A stretch of DNA of 64,000 nt from Halichondria panicea (lineage: Eukaryota > Porifera > Demospongiae > Suberitida > Halichondriidae), in the NCBI RefSeq assembly GCF_963675165.1, contig NC_087377.1, forward strand, positions 2,944,978-3,008,977, written 5' to 3'. Positions 1 through 15,200 of this stretch are shown in pieces. Each line of letters opens with the position of its first letter. Positions within the stretch are counted from its first letter, which is position 1. A model generated the notes under the pieces. That model saw nothing but the letters and a program-made list of their open reading frames with translations, was not told the DNA's origin and made no database searches. Both the position numbers and the translations under genes were made by a program.

Positions 1-201
1 GTTCACACTCGGCTAGTAATGTACTGCAACGTTTCCTTTGATCTTCGGGCAGCAAAGACAGGTTAGTAATGGACCCAACAAGCCGCTGTCGAGTAGTTGT
101 TTTACCAATACCTGAGGGACCAATAAAGTGTATCTTGAGGTAATGGAGCTCGATGGTATCCTTTTCGTCGGCCATCAGCTCATCCAGTTTTTGCAAATAG
201 A
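1..201 (-). CDS. Roc-like GTPase exon with Walker A, partial
   Basis: Acceptor CTATATACAG precedes base 201. The frame reads YLQKLDELMADEKDTIELHY, LKIHFIGPSGIGKTTTRQRL and SITNLSLLPEDQRKRC. GPSGIGKT fits the P-loop GxxxxGK[ST], which binds nucleotide phosphates. The exon continues past base 1. Bases 1-42 match 63959-64000 with one mismatch, so the next coding sequence should resemble the right-edge gene. Confidence 0.85.
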
Positions 202-3200
202 CTGTATATAGAGAAAAAATTCAGTATTAGGGGTAAATACTTACATTTTCTGGGAATTCTAAATCAACGTCTGCATATAGTTATTATTTTCAGTACATTA
301 TTTGAAAGGATTCTGTCAAGCGTTTAGAATCATGAAGATTTTTTGATTTTTTTCTAGCTGTTAAAATTAACTTTCATCTCATACTTGAGGCCATTTGGGA
401 CACAGGACACTATTTATAGTTACACATGCAGCTTTAGCTATACAGTAGAACCTCGATTATCCGGCCCTCCATTATCCGGAACCTCGATTATCCGGCTTGG
501 CAGTTTTCTTGTTATCAGATCAGAAAATGGGCGTGTCCCTCAAACGCGCATGCGCGTTGCAGCTGTTACCATGGAGACTTGCCTGCTTATCTTCTGCGCA
601 TGCGCAGACAACCATGTGGCACTGCTGTTTATCAATAAAGTGGGTGGATCAAAGCGTGGTTTATCTATTCGATTATCCGGCATATTCACTTATCCGGCCT
701 GCTTCTGGAACCAAGGTGTCCGGATAATCGAGGTTCTACTGTATCATAATTATAATAGAGCGCTTTTTCATGCTTGTGTACCTATAGGTATAGGAACACA
801 AGCATGAAAAAGCGCTCTGTGTGCCTCTAGCTACTTCATGACAATCGAGATTATATTTTTCCAATTGATATTCAGCTATAGCTAGTGCACACACACACAC
901 ACGCGCGGGCAAGCAATACACGTGGTCATGCTGTGGTTTATGCTGATGCCTCTCAGTTTATACACAACTACAAGTGCTAGTGACGTATAATTAGGCCAAA
1001 GAGTATAGAGTGATCATACAGTAGAACCTCGATTATCCGGACACCTTGGTTCCAGAGGCAGGCTGGATAACTAAATATACTGGATAATCGAATATATATA
1101 AACCACGTCTTGATGGCGTAAGACATTGATTATCGACCTATACCTATTATATAATTATAATTATCTATTCTAATTATACGTAGATCTAATAGTGGGAGGA
1201 CCTAGATAAAATAATAATTATTGAACGGAGTCCAGCCTAATCAGGTATGATAATGCAAGTTCAAAGGTCAAATTTAGCAGCCCTATTATTATTATTAGTA
1301 GGGCCCTATTTTTGCCTAACCAATGCCACTAAGCTTTGTTCACCCCTGGGGAGACGACCAAGATGGTGATGTCCATCTATAGAAGAAGAACTGCATTTTA
1401 GTGTTCGGTTTGAGGTAATATATTTGGCATCGATCCAAGGTATGACGCTTGCATGGTTGCGGCTGAATCATCCAGAAGCAATTGGTCCTGTTTGTGTTAC
1501 TCCAAGTAAACCTCCGTCTATAGCCGTTCTGATCGTTCCAAGGACGCTAGTCGCTCTCCATTCTCGCCTACCAATTGTTCATCAAAGGACGCTACTCGCT
1601 CTACATTCTCGCCTACCAGTCTTTCAAAGGACCCTAGTCGCTCTCCATTCTCTGACCTCCTGAACTTACCACAATCAGCAAGTACTCAAAAGGCAAAGGC
1701 AACTAAGACAGGAAGAGTTTGGGTTTTAACAAGCAGTGAATGTTTACGTCAGTGAAAAAGAAGAACAAAAGCAACAAGTTACATTGGAGAAACAACAACG
1801 TAAACTGGAAAGAGAAACAGAAAAAAGACTGAAGAACAAAAATGCAAAGCAATTGCAAGACAAACGAAAGAGCTCTCAATTTGAAAGCAGCTAAGAGATC
1901 AGGCCAAAGCAAAGAAAGCAGGGGAGAGGCAACGGATAGCAGAGGAGAAGCAAAAGAAAGCAGCGGAGAGGCAAACTTCTACAAAGAGGAATCATGCCAC
2001 AGAAACTGAAAACCGATCAATTCGGAAAAAAACCAGTCTTGACAAGGATAAAACTGACAAACTTTACTGTTGTGTTATTGAAGAAGATATTGGCACTGGA
2101 AGAGAATGGCTACAATGTAGTTGCGAGAGATGGATCCATGAAGATTGCATCGATACGGACGATACGGACGATACGGACAATATACGGACAGTTATATTGG
2201 CAACAAACTTTGTCCTCTCTGCTAGAGTCAGCATGCATTTCTACTATGGTGTTACTATAGTATAATTATAGTATGCTATATACTCAGCCTATAATTTATG
2301 TACAGCTGTCAAATTTATTGTACTATGCGCGCGCTTTAAGGGACACGCCCATTTTCTGAAGTATTAAAAGAAAATTGCCAAGCCGAATAATCCAGGTTCC
2401 AGATAATTGATGGCCGGATAATCGAGGTTCTATACTGTATACTTTGTCATATTTCCCATGCACCTACTACACTTTTGCCATGTAGTCTAGTGGGGTTTAA
2501 CTGTCATAAATTGGCACCTCAGGGCTACAAGGGAAAATATTGCTCATTTAATTGGCACCTCAAGCATAATCATGCAAAAAATATAATGGTGTTTTCGATG
2601 AATGAAGATGAATGCAATGTCTTGCATGAGAAATAAAATGTCATAAATGAAAACATAGAGACAGAGGGTGTATATAGTCTGTGGACTAGTTCATTAAAAA
2701 TTCTGCTGTGTGAAGAGCTGCTTTAGAGACACTCTGCATGGTAGAGGGCTTGGGCTCAGGCTGAGCTTTTTCAGTGTTCACTAGCACTATAGTACTGACT
2801 GACTGCACGCACTGCACTAGGCCTGTTCAGCAAAGAAAAAGAAGCCATTTTAATAATAATATAGGCGTGGCTATTTTAAGCTTACCTTTGCTTGCCTACT
2901 AGCCTGGTATAGCTGAAGAGAGCTGGTCAGCCTGTCTAGAGCTAGCTGTATTGTTTCTTCTGGCTGGTTGCTGCACAGTAGGAGGGAGGGGCTGACTAAT
3001 TGAATAGAGAGGGGGAGTGGCTCTGTACCGGTCGCTTGGAGGGAGGGGCTGGCTGCTCATATTTTGTCCAGGCTGCGCAAGATTTGAGTGTGGACAGGAG
3101 CCTTGGTGTGGACGAGCTCTCTTTTCCTAGTTGTCTTCTTTTTTGAATATAGTGTTGCTATAATTATGTGGTAGTCATGCAGCTTATATAGGATGGATGC

Positions 3201-6200
3201 ATAGCAACCAGCCAGCCAATCAGATGGGACATATATCAATTAATGCACAGTGCCTCGGAGTTTATAACAGTAAACCACACCTCTCACTCGGGCTACGCCC
3301 TCGTGGTCGGGAGGTTTACAGTCATAAACCCCTCTACACTGTACATTAACTATACTTACATTCCACCTCTAAATACAATTTATTTGGGTCACTATAATAT
3401 AGAACGCTGTAATTGTATATACAGCAAACACTTGTCCTATACATATGTAATACATATACTCTACCGAGATTACGCCCACGTCCGAATTTATGCCCACCCC
3501 CACTTTTGAGTGAAAGTTCCTGCATAAGGCTATATTAGTAATTTGCCTCGAGAATATACGCCCACCAGAAAGTGATGCATTTTTTAGCTCTGAATATAGC
3601 TAAATATAGATACAGCTAGATCTTATTTGCAAGTATATAAGAGACAAAGACAATCTTCTCTGTATCTCTGTTGAAGACCTGACAGTGACAAGGAACAACC
3701 TTCTGATGCAGAATCTTGACTCTATACCTAGCTACTTTACCCATGCAATACAATTGTTGTAATGCTGATTGTATTTCAAGAGCTGACAGGCCTCAGACGC
3801 AGACAGAAAAGAATAGTTTCTTAATGAATGGCTTAATTTCGAGGCAAACACATACATATAGCCAGCATTCATGACTGCATGTATAGAGCTAGGAGGTGAA
3901 ATGTATATTACTAGAAATACCATACCTATTCTACAAAACTATTTTGTTTTCGAAATTAAGCCCATCCCATCTGTAGCAGCTTTGTAGCATGCAATTGGGG
4001 TGGGCGTAATCTCGGTAGAGTACGGTATACGCATATCATAGGAAACGGCATGGCTATAGCTCATTGTGTGCCAATTAAGTTTAACTGCATGAGTATATGT
4101 TTGTATAAAATAGGTATGGTATTTCTAGTAATCAGTGGCGTAGGCAGAGGGGGGCTGACGGGGCTAGAGCCCCCCCTTTTGTGTTTCATTAACTCCAAAC
4201 CAGCTTGATCTGTCAATCTATTTTGCACTGTACTGCATGCGTAGTTACTAGAATGATGTCATTCAATGGAAATGTGAGCAGGGCCATCTACATGTGCATG
4301 CTTACTGCCATAGATATGTTACTGCTGATGAAAAGTGATGACTTTTTTTTTAGGTAAAATTTCAAGCTATTCAAGAAGGCCCTGCTCAATGGATTTGAGC
4401 CCTGCCCTTCCCAAAATCCTGGCTACGCCACTGGTAATATATAAATTTCACTTCCTAGCTCTATTATGTCAGTGATAACTGTCAATCTATACATGCAGTC
4501 ATGAATGCTGGCTATGCATGTATATAAGTGCACACATACCTGGTTCAGGAGTGGAGATTTTAGGGAAAGACTGGAGATAGCCAATAACGTTAGTGTACTT
4601 CCACTGTAATGCCCTGTCAAGAGGAGTCTTGTCATCATCATCAGTCACATCTGGACAGGTGAGGGACAGAGATCTTGTAGTAGTACTGACAGCATTGACA
4701 TTGGTCAATAAGTACAATCATGCAGATACATTCGTGCACAGTACAGGATTTATTATCAGAGGTATCAATATACGTCACCAATGATATTCATAGTGGCCGT
4801 ACTGCAGAGCGAATTTATAGCTCAGCTATGTCATCGTCTAAGAATTATACTCTTCAGTTCCCAGAATGAAAAAGAGTGGGTAATGATCGACCATGATTGT
4901 TGTTAAAAACGATCGATGCCAAAAGTTCAAGTCTAAAATTAATGACCGTCTGCAGAGCCTTGCAGCTCTCTTTTCACTCTTGCAGCTACCAATAGCTAGC
5001 GTTCTAGTGCAGAGCTAACTACTAAGTAGAGTAGCAACATTCGGTAAACAAGTTTGGCTATACGTGCTCTTCTGAAAGGCTGCAATGGCATTCCAAGTAA
5101 GCAAAACTAGGCATAACTCGAGAACGAAGCATTATTTTGCAAATCCACAAATGAAAATCCAATTACTAGAAGCCTATAGAAACTCAGTTCATTGATCCTT
5201 GAGCAGCTGTAGCAGTCTACACAGACAGACATACGACACAGATAGACAGACACACACACAAACACACTACCGTATATATGCCTCGCTTGCGCATGCGCAC
5301 CGAGGCATTATTAAAGAGGACGTTATTATTAATATGTTGGCTTCGTGACCAACCTCGTTTGTTATAATTATACCCATGCAGGAATTCAACCTAAAGCACC
5401 ACCAACATTAGCTTACATTGTTTTATAAGAAGCTGCATGGATGATAAATATAAGCTATATATATTATATATATATATAACGGAACTCTTGGAGCTCGTAT
5501 GCATGCATGGCTCCCTTTCAAGGTGAGAAAGCTTATGGAACTACTTGTATACTTGTAGAAGAGGAGTTTACCTTCATGTACAAACTTAAAACAAGCTTTA
5601 GACGCCTAGCTATAGTGCAGTTGAGGTTATAATTATATAACGCTAGCTAGGTGCAAACCCCGGTTGATAATTGATAACTTTTGCTATATAGAAACTGTTA
5701 GTTTTTGTCGCATTGCAACCGTTGAGCAGTTATATACAGCTGAAACAGACACACACACACACACACAGAGTCAGCTGTACCATATCCCTCTGCAGCTATA
5801 CGCCTCGAGGCATAACAACAACAGTTATTTAATAATAGATAATCTATATATTCATGAGTTGTCTAATGAAACAGTATACATGCACATTGACTCACCAACA
5901 TCACATTTGCATTTCTCCACTAAGTACTTCACAACTAGTAGGCTTTCTCCTTCATTAGGATTGTTCATGAATGGTGCTTGGTTAACCACGTCTGTGTGTG
6001 GTGATACCTCAATGGTCAATTATTAAGTGAGATACGTTATTATAGAATAGACTCAGAATTGTGGGACAATAAAGCAACCCTATAATTATATACACATACA
6101 AATTAATAATGGAATTAGTTCTATAAACACTGTTTGGTATGGGATTTCTAGTGACAAGTTAACTTCAGCCATCCATTGAGCACTCACACCGATGCATTAA

Positions 6201-9200
6201 CTCATATATTATTGGCCAACAGTCTGCCCTAAGACACCAAATTGTAAGACAGGAAGTGCTACAAGTTTCCTCATGAATATATTCTTTGTTTCTGATAAAA
6301 ATAAAGGTTTTTAGAGCTATCTAAGTTGAAATATGTAATAAAAACAGGATAAACACTTTATATAATTATTATGAATTTTGGTTAAACTATATAGCATAAA
6401 GTTGTTAAAATAATGATTGCGGAAAGTTCGAATTTTTGAGCAAGCTGTTCACCATCGACGTAGCAAGCTAAAAATAATTATTGATTGAACAATTAGGAAG
6501 GATCTGAATAACAACATATTCAAGGTAAATGCCTTACAAATGAATGCATGGTGTTTGCAAAGCAGTTACACAAACTTCGACATAAATACACAACTTGGCA
6601 ATAGCATAGAACACATCATGAATGACTTCAAGCCTTCTAGCTTGCTGCTAAGCATGCATGCACATGAATCAGATGCACTAGTTGATACTTTAGGCAGTCA
6701 CTGGTCCCTTTCACATCTGGAGATATGCAGCCATGAGTTCCACCAACCACACAGAGACTATTCAGAATGAGCTATCTTTGAATTTTTACGCAAGCTGTTC
6801 ACACTATCTCAATCCATGCTGAGTCAATACATTCCATATTGAACTAATTTGTCACCTAGTAACAAGTTCTAAATGGTCTGTGTTATAATTATGAGCTTTG
6901 GAAATTCAGAAAAAATCACCCTTCACTACAATCTGGCAGAGGGTGCATGTCATCATTATGAATCTCATTATATAATTACGAAACAATGTTTTTGTGATGT
7001 CATCCTTATGAATACCATTAAAATACTTGTGGTATGTATTTCCTGTCTTGTCTTGCAAACACTGATAAGTTGGGGGTCTTAGGGCAGACTGCAAGCGGAA
7101 GTTTGAGAAGCTCATGCAGGTAGCTGAGGCAAAGCCGAGTGCTACATGATGCTTCGAGAATGCCAATAATATTCATAGAGCACGAGTGTGAAACGGTACG
7201 TTAACTGGTTTGTAGTTTGTATCTGCTTATATCCCGTTGCTACGTTGTTGCCAAGTGCAATATGCAGCATAATGCACTGCTGAAAGTCATAATGCACTGA
7301 CCGCAAAGTCATAATGCACTAACCACAAAACGCCCCTCTGGCATTAAAAAATTAATTGTATCATGAGAAATAACAAGTATCAAAGTAAGTCCAGCCATGC
7401 AGGAATGTTCAGCACTGCTGGAGTTTCTGGAGTTTATTCTTTGCAACCATGCAGGTTTTAAAATTATCCAAGGTTTTGTGAAGATTCTGTGTTCCTAGGC
7501 CTAGTTCTCGACTTCGTGATGCATGTCAAATAGCACTAGAAGTGGCTCTTTTAGCTGGGGGCTTGAGCTGTTTTGCAGTGTAGAGGCGAGCTTCTTTGGC
7601 TTGGTTGTGATGCCGAGGATAGTGGAGGGCTGTTCAAGCATACACTGAGTAGTGGCGTATCCAGCTAGGGGCTCAGGGTGCTCAAGCACCCCCCTAAGCT
7701 AAACATTAATTACTGCAACTTACTGGATAGCTGGGAGCTGAGCCTGAGCTTGCACTACAGAGCTAGCTAGAGCTCGCAGAAGAGTTTTTATACTGTTAGA
7801 GACCACACCCTTTAGATACCATATAGCGTGTAATTTTCGTGGGGCAAAATATTCGTGGTTTCATGGTTGAATGTCTGACCACGAATATTTTACCCACGAA
7901 TGAAGCGACCTTGCCTACCTTTACCTGCAGTGCAAGCTCCAACCACGAAAATATTACCCACGAAATGTCTCAATATTGCTGAACCACGAATATTTTGTCC
8001 CCCGAAAATTACCCGCTATACGGTATCCAAGTTTCCTGGGCATGCGTACTGTGACTTATTAATGCCACAAAATAGTCTGCATCAGGAGGTTGTTCCTTGT
8101 CACTGTCAGTGTCTATATAATTCAGAAAGTACCAGCAGAGGACTAGAAACTAGACTACCAGGTAGAGGACAAAGAATTTTGTTTTTGATACAGATTTTCT
8201 TGGTGATATACATGGTATATCAGTAATTATTGTGCACTCTGCCTGTCACTAGCTGCTCAGCAGAGAAGCCGTCTTTCAGTGGTCTGAAGAGAATAAAGAC
8301 AGCAGTACAATCACACACAGAACGATCGACTAACTAGACTAACTTCTACACATATACACCATAACATACCTGTAGATAGTGATATAGCTATAGAGATGAG
8401 TCAGTTGTAGCATATAATACTCTATCTATGGTTGTAGGCAATGCATGGTATCATTGTGACCGTTCTTTATCAAGGTGTATCCCCTGTTATGTGCAGTAGA
8501 GGTGGGTGTGGCTTCCAGTGCGTGGGCGGGTCTCAAAAAAATTTCGCGCTTTTGCGCGACCTGAGCACCCTCCTATTGATATTCCTAGAAACGCCACTGC
8601 ATGGAGTAGTGGGGTGGGGCTGTTTCTTCACAGCAGTAGTAAGTAGGGTGGGGCTGTTTCTTTGCAGCAGTAGTGGGGGTGGGGCTGTTTTGCAGTGGTT
8701 TCAGCGTTGGAACTCCAATAATTTTGTGTCAAGCCATTCGCCGGTCATGCCAATCTTATACGCTGCATATACTGACGTCTAGAAGAAATAAAAGATGGAG
8801 CTGTGTCTAGAGTTGTCTTTGTCATCTTTTTTGTGCAGTTTATATTGTGTTACTAAAGATAGTGTTATGTTTGTATGCCTTTGGGATATAAACTAGTTAT
8901 AACACGTGCACTCGGGATGCATGGCATATATTGCACTCAGCCCTCGTGCTTCAGTGCAATATATTCCATACATCCCTTGTGCCCGTGTTAGAACTATAAC
9001 TTGCAGCTACCAATAGCTATATCGCTCTAGTGTAGAGCTAACTATACAGTAGTATATAGTAACCTTGATTTGATTTTGGAGAGGCAAACTATATTATAGC
9101 CTTTACTCGAGAAAAAAACATTTGTGTGCAAGATAAATACTGCTAGAAGCTTTAAGTTATAGATCACTGTAAATTCAGTAATACATTGCAACAATGGAGC

Positions 9201-12200
9201 AGCTATCAATGTTTCGAGAACTTCCACCATTATACAGCTAAAAATAATTATTTTTACCACCAACTGTGCTCTAACTATCCTCTAACTACCTCAGCCGTTC
9301 TCTCTACCAAACCGTGCTTTTTATTCCAACTACAGAATAATAGACCACGGTCACTATACAGTTGGCATTTGCATGTTATGCCTCAGTGCGCATGCGCATG
9401 CAAGCGAGGTATATGGTGGTGTGTTTGTGTGTCTGTGTGTCAGTGTGTGTGTGTGTGTGTGTAGCGGACTGCAACATATGCCCAAGGATCAATGAAGTGC
9501 AAGTACTAGTTTCATGGGTTTACTTGGATTTTAATTCACAAAATAATGCTTCGTTCAGAATCTCAAGTTATGCCTACTTGGAATGCTGCTTTGCAGCCTT
9601 TTTAGAAGAGTGCGTAGCAAAACTTGTTCACTGAGTGTTGTTACTCTACTTAGTAGTTAGCTCTGCACTAAAATGCTAGCTATTGGTAGCTGCAAGAGTG
9701 AGAAGAGAGCTATACAATGCTCTGCTGATGCAGCCATCAATTTTAGACTTGAACTTTTGGCATCGATCGTTTTTAACAACAATCGTAGTCTATCATTACC
9801 ATGAACTCTTCGAGTTTCCCTGCATGTGATTCTGGATTCTGCCTGCATGCAGCAATAATTATAGTCATATTTACTACAAGTGCAAAAAAAATTTTTGAAA
9901 AAATGGGGAAGAGTAGGGTTGGAAGAGCATGTGCATTGAAATAACAAACAGTTTGAAAACAAGATTGTGGATTGGTATAGTCTTTGCATGCTCCAACTAG
10001 TTGGGAGTGGGGCTCAATCTTTACGATCTTTAACAGTTGGGTCCAGCACTACTTTTCGTTCACCTTTTTCTTTATGCGAGGCGCTCGATCCCCTATTTGA
10101 CCATCAACTTGCTGTGTTTCGATACAATAATAATGCATTTGAATGAGACTTTTCTTTCCACCAGGGAGGACCAGCACCGAAACACATGGTGTATATAATT
10201 ACAGGAGTGCATGAATAGCACTCCTGAATTTGAGATTCTACAGATGAGCCCTGCCCACCAAAACTCGAAGTAGTGCTGGACCCAACTGTTAAAGATCGTA
10301 AAGATTGAGCCCCACTCCCAACTAGTTGGAGCATGCAAAGACTATACCAACCCACATACTTCAATGCACATGCTCTTCCAACCCTACTCTTCCCCATTTT
10401 TTCAAAAATGTTTTTTGCACTTGTTTGCAAACTTTCTTCACTGCATGCATGCATAGAGTGGTCCTGGGAGGCCACATAACTAATCACGTTTTGTTAATGG
10501 GTGGTTTTTTTAGGGTTACCCATCTTGTGCACTCCCTTTTTGGTTTGAACAGCTTATCCAACATGCAACCATAGATATATCGTATATAGCGCGAAATTTT
10601 TGAGGCACTTATATTTCGTGGATTGGCCTCTAAAAGCATTTCGTTGCACAATGTTCGCGGAATGACTGCTTACCGGAAGCTACGCCTTTGCACGTTATAG
10701 CAGGTGATTCTAATTAAAGGAACAATTTTCATGGACTTAATTTTCGTGTATGATTGCTAACCCACGAAATCCGTAAAAATTAAGCCCCTCGAAAATTTCG
10801 CGCTATACATGCAGTAGTCTACTTCTCACAATTATTTTTTTCACAAATACACTTGTTTGTACACTTTTTTTTCTTATAGGTACCAGCACATAGATTCTAT
10901 GGTGCTACCTAGATCAAATATCTTCAGTAGGTGGCATTACCATTGTACTATGATAAAAAAGAAAGCTGCTACAGCTAGATCTATAGCTAGCTAGCTGTAG
11001 GCTGATTGAATTTTTCTTTGCACTGTTGCAGTGTCTGTCATGATAATTATCATAAAGTTCTTGGTCTTGTATAATATAGATGCATGCAATAATCATAAGC
11101 CATATGATTATTGCATGCATCTCTGCAAGACCAAGAACTTTATGATAACTTAAATTTATGATAAGGGGCAGAATAAAAGCTGCTCAGATAAGAGCTTGTG
11201 TCAACTTAACTTGCATGCGAGGAGCTAGCCTAGCCTCCTTCACCGGCGCGGCCGTCTAAGAGTGATTCCCTGATGAAGTGCGGCCTGAGATCGAGGCTAT
11301 AGCAAGGCATTAACTGGAGCGGTAAGAATCGACAGTGCAAAACAGTACTGTTGCTATAGATCTCAAGTGGTTGCTAAGATAAGAGGGGTGTGGCCATGCT
11401 TTCTGCTATGTCTGAGCATGCTCAGTAGGAAAACAATGGCGACCTCACCTCTGCACTCATTAAAGAGGGCGTAGCTTCCACCCTAGCAAAGTTAACTCGA
11501 GATTAGTTACTGCACTACCCAAGGCGACAGAGAACAGTACGGTGCCATTAGTTTGTCCTGTGGACCTACAGTTCTCTAGATTATCTCACTGAAGAACGTG
11601 AGAGGAAGATGAAGAAAAAGTTGTTGTTTTTTTTGTTTTGCTGTTCTTATAACTTTTTTGTACAATGTTCAATTCAGTTCATATTTCACACAAATGTCAC
11701 AAATGATATGGGCAACAGATATATAAACTCAAAATAACTGTGTCTTGTGTCTTAGGTGAGATCCAGAGGGGGCCTTTTGCTGCTTTCGACCCAACCTACT
11801 CAGTATTAGCACTACCGTGCTAATGATTCGTGAGCCTGGAAATTTTATTGCTTTTTTGATGCCCACTAACTACTTCCTGTATAGCTTCCTCAGTAAAATT
11901 GTGCTGAGCTGACACACCCTTTTACATTGAAAATCAATGCATTTTGCAAGCCTTTTCTAAATTCAATGATGTTAATTAGCCCCAAAAAAATGGTGATGAT
12001 GTCGTGACACTTTTTAGTATGAGACGCAAAACCGGTAATGAAGACGCCAAGATCAAGCTTCAAAAACGAGGCTAGATGAACATCTCCTAGCTAGGTACTA
12101 TAGTATCCATAGGGGGAAGAGTATTCTTGAGATACACAACTCTGGGCCTGGGTCAGGAACTGATAACATTCATTACCAACATTTAATGTAGATGATGTAG

Positions 12201-15200
12201 ATTATGTAGTGTTAATGAGATACATAAACATTATTAATTTCAATTGATGTCTGTGTCAAGGTACTTGCTTAGCTAGCTGCTGAAACTATTGTACAGAATC
12301 TTTAGCAACAAATGTGGTGGACTTGGGCCCTAAAAAAGATAGAGTAGGTTGTCATGATTATATTTCCAGCGGGGGAAGTGAATATGTGCAAAACTGCCTT
12401 AGCTATACTGGATTCTTTAGCTCTGACAGCCCACTCTAGAGGTAGGCTATGCTGTGTATCTCAAAAATACAGTAACTCCTATACTCTTCCCCCGCTGGAT
12501 ACTAGCTAGTACATATAGCAATGATAAGTTCATCTAGCCTTGTTTTTTTGAAGCTTGATCTTAGCATCTTCATGACCGCATTTGTAGTTCTATAAAATGT
12601 GCAGAAAATTACCAACAAAAAAGATCTCACTAAAGGAACCTAAAAATATAAAAAAAATGCCATGATGTCATCACCATTTTTGGGGCTAATTAGCATAATT
12701 GAATTAGTTGTTTGGAAAAAGAAAACATTGAGCTTTATTTTGGATCATTTTGATGCAGCATACATTGTATTATTGCAACTAATACAGCAGTATGAACATA
12801 TATTGTTAAATTTTGATATTTACAGCCAGACCCGGGCCTTAACTACCCATGCATGCAGAGAATATAGCCTACCTCTGTGAGAAAAGAGCACATGTAGCCC
12901 GTAAACTATAAGGATCTAGAACATTCTAGAATGTGTGTAGGCGTATAGGTATAATTATGTATGATTTGTGCCATGTGCTGTTAGTATCTCCATTTTATTC
13001 CTTTTTGTCAAGCTGAGCTAGCTGTTGATCTAAATTCCGTTGCTAATCGCTATTACCTGTATATGGCTGCGCCAACAACCTCTATATATATAGAGTGGCT
13101 GCATGTCAGAGCTAAAGAAGCCAGCATTAGCTATGCTGGTTTGCACATTTTGACTTCCTATGGAAACATAATCATGACAACCTACTCTATCTTACGCGAG
13201 CTTAAACAATTTGACAATGTTTAAGCCCGCCACTTTTGAGATATTGTACAATAGTTTCAGCTAGTAAAGATTTTAATCGTTTGTCTCTGTCATTTTGTAG
13301 TGATACAGAGTACCACAGTGTTGCTGCTGCCCTTCTCCACTACCACCGTCCTATCAACAGGTAAACACACTGACACATGACATCACTTGCAACGAATAAC
13401 ATATAATGTTCATGATGAACTCATTAACGCTATACTTGTTGCATTTTGAGTGGGCAGATCAAAGGAAACACTGTGCCATATGGCACAGGTCAAGCCTTGA
13501 ACTGTGATCTAGATACTGGCACAGTGTGGCTGAAGTTACCTAAAGCCCACCCTCCACCGAGTAACCTGAAACGGTCCCTTTTATAGTATAACACTGTCAA
13601 CAGATTCAGTGGTAGGCAAAAAACGTTTTTCATGCGTCTGGGTGCATTCCACAGCCACCACAAGTAGTTGAAACTAGTTGTCCTATAAAAGGAGTGATGT
13701 GTACACGGAAAGGAATGCACAAGGAATGCAACAAATCAGTTGTTACACAGCTCACTACTGAGCCAATATATCCCATGTGGCACTCGTGCATGTGTCACAA
13801 CTATAACATAATCTATACAATAAATGTTGCAATTAATGCTATCAGTGCTGGCATGGCAGGAGTCGCATCTCAATGACCCAGGCCTTACATATACATGTAT
13901 GGAGATATATAGTCATGAGTGCTGTCTGGTGTTCGTGGGGGGGGGGGCTTGTGATGCATTGTCTATATATATAAAAGAAGCCAATTCGATTGTATAATCA
14001 CTCACCATAATTATCCACCTTGCATACTTTCTTTAATAAATCCATAACTTGTAGACTTCCTCCCTCACAAGCATTGTGCAGTGGTGTTTGGTTGTACTTA
14101 CCCCTCGCATCTGTGTGTGGTGATATACCTCAGTGAAGTGATGACATGCACAATGACAACAAAAGAGTGGTTTGTAGTTTAACTTACTGAATCTTTATTC
14201 AATATGCAGCCTATATAAAATATTCCATTTGACAATCATAAATATTATGTATATAGTTAAGAAACAAGCATTTCCATACTCTAATTATGCTTCGGTGCAT
14301 GCGCATGCATGCGCAAGCGAGGTATACGGTATATAGTGTGTGTGTGTGTGTGTGTATAGACTGCTACAGCTGCTCAAGGATCAATAACATGCAAGTAAGA
14401 GTTTCTATATATAGGCTTCTAGTCATGTTTACTTGGATCTTAATTCGTGGATTTGCAAAATAATGCTTCGTTCTCGAGTTATGCCTATAGTTTTGCTTGA
14501 ATGCATGGAATGCCATTGCAGCCTCTTCAGAAGAGCACGTAGCCAAACTTGTCCAGGGAGTGTTGCTACTCTACTTAGTAGTTACCTCTGCACTAGAACG
14601 TTAGTTATATTGGTATATATAGCTGCAACAGTAAGAAGAGAGCTGCAAGCATTAATCTTTGGCTTGAACTTTTGGTATCTATCGTTTTAAACAACAATCA
14701 TGGTGATTCTTTTAACTTTTGGTATATCTATATCGTTCAATCATGGTGATTCTGGATTCTTTCAATACATAATGTGTGTATAAATGCTATTACAGTGGAA
14801 CCTCCATTAACGACCACCTCCAAAGAGCAACCACACACTATATATTGGCCAAGAGCTCAGGTCTGGATTGAATTAAACCGCATGCATGACTTCAATGTAT
14901 AAAGCAACCTCTCAGGAGCGACCACCTCTCTACTCCGTATAACGAGCAGCTTTCTAGTCCCCATGCAACTAGCTTTAGCAATGGAAAATAACCTCCCAGA
15001 ATGGACAGCCCACACCCAGAATTAGCAGAAAATTATTGCTGAGATAGCATTATTTTGCACAATCGTTAAAACCTGGCTGTAGCTTGTCTCTCTATATATA
15101 TACAGCCTTTTCAAAGATTGTATGAGCTAAAGAATTTAAGCAGTTAGCAAAGCCCCAAGATTCATTTGCAGCAAGAAATGACTCATAGAAAATACGTAGC

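Larger units (their letters stand above)
7227..9000 (+). mobile_element. Family Q element, copy 1, split by a nested insertion
   Basis: Starts TTATATCCCGTTGCTACG and ends with a long hairpin closing in AACTATAAC, the same two ends as the uninterrupted 880-bp copy at 52921-53800. Bases of about 7646-8600 are a foreign insertion that itself carries another MITE. The terminal hairpin has a GCAATATATTGCACT-type stem. Non-coding. Confidence 0.75.
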
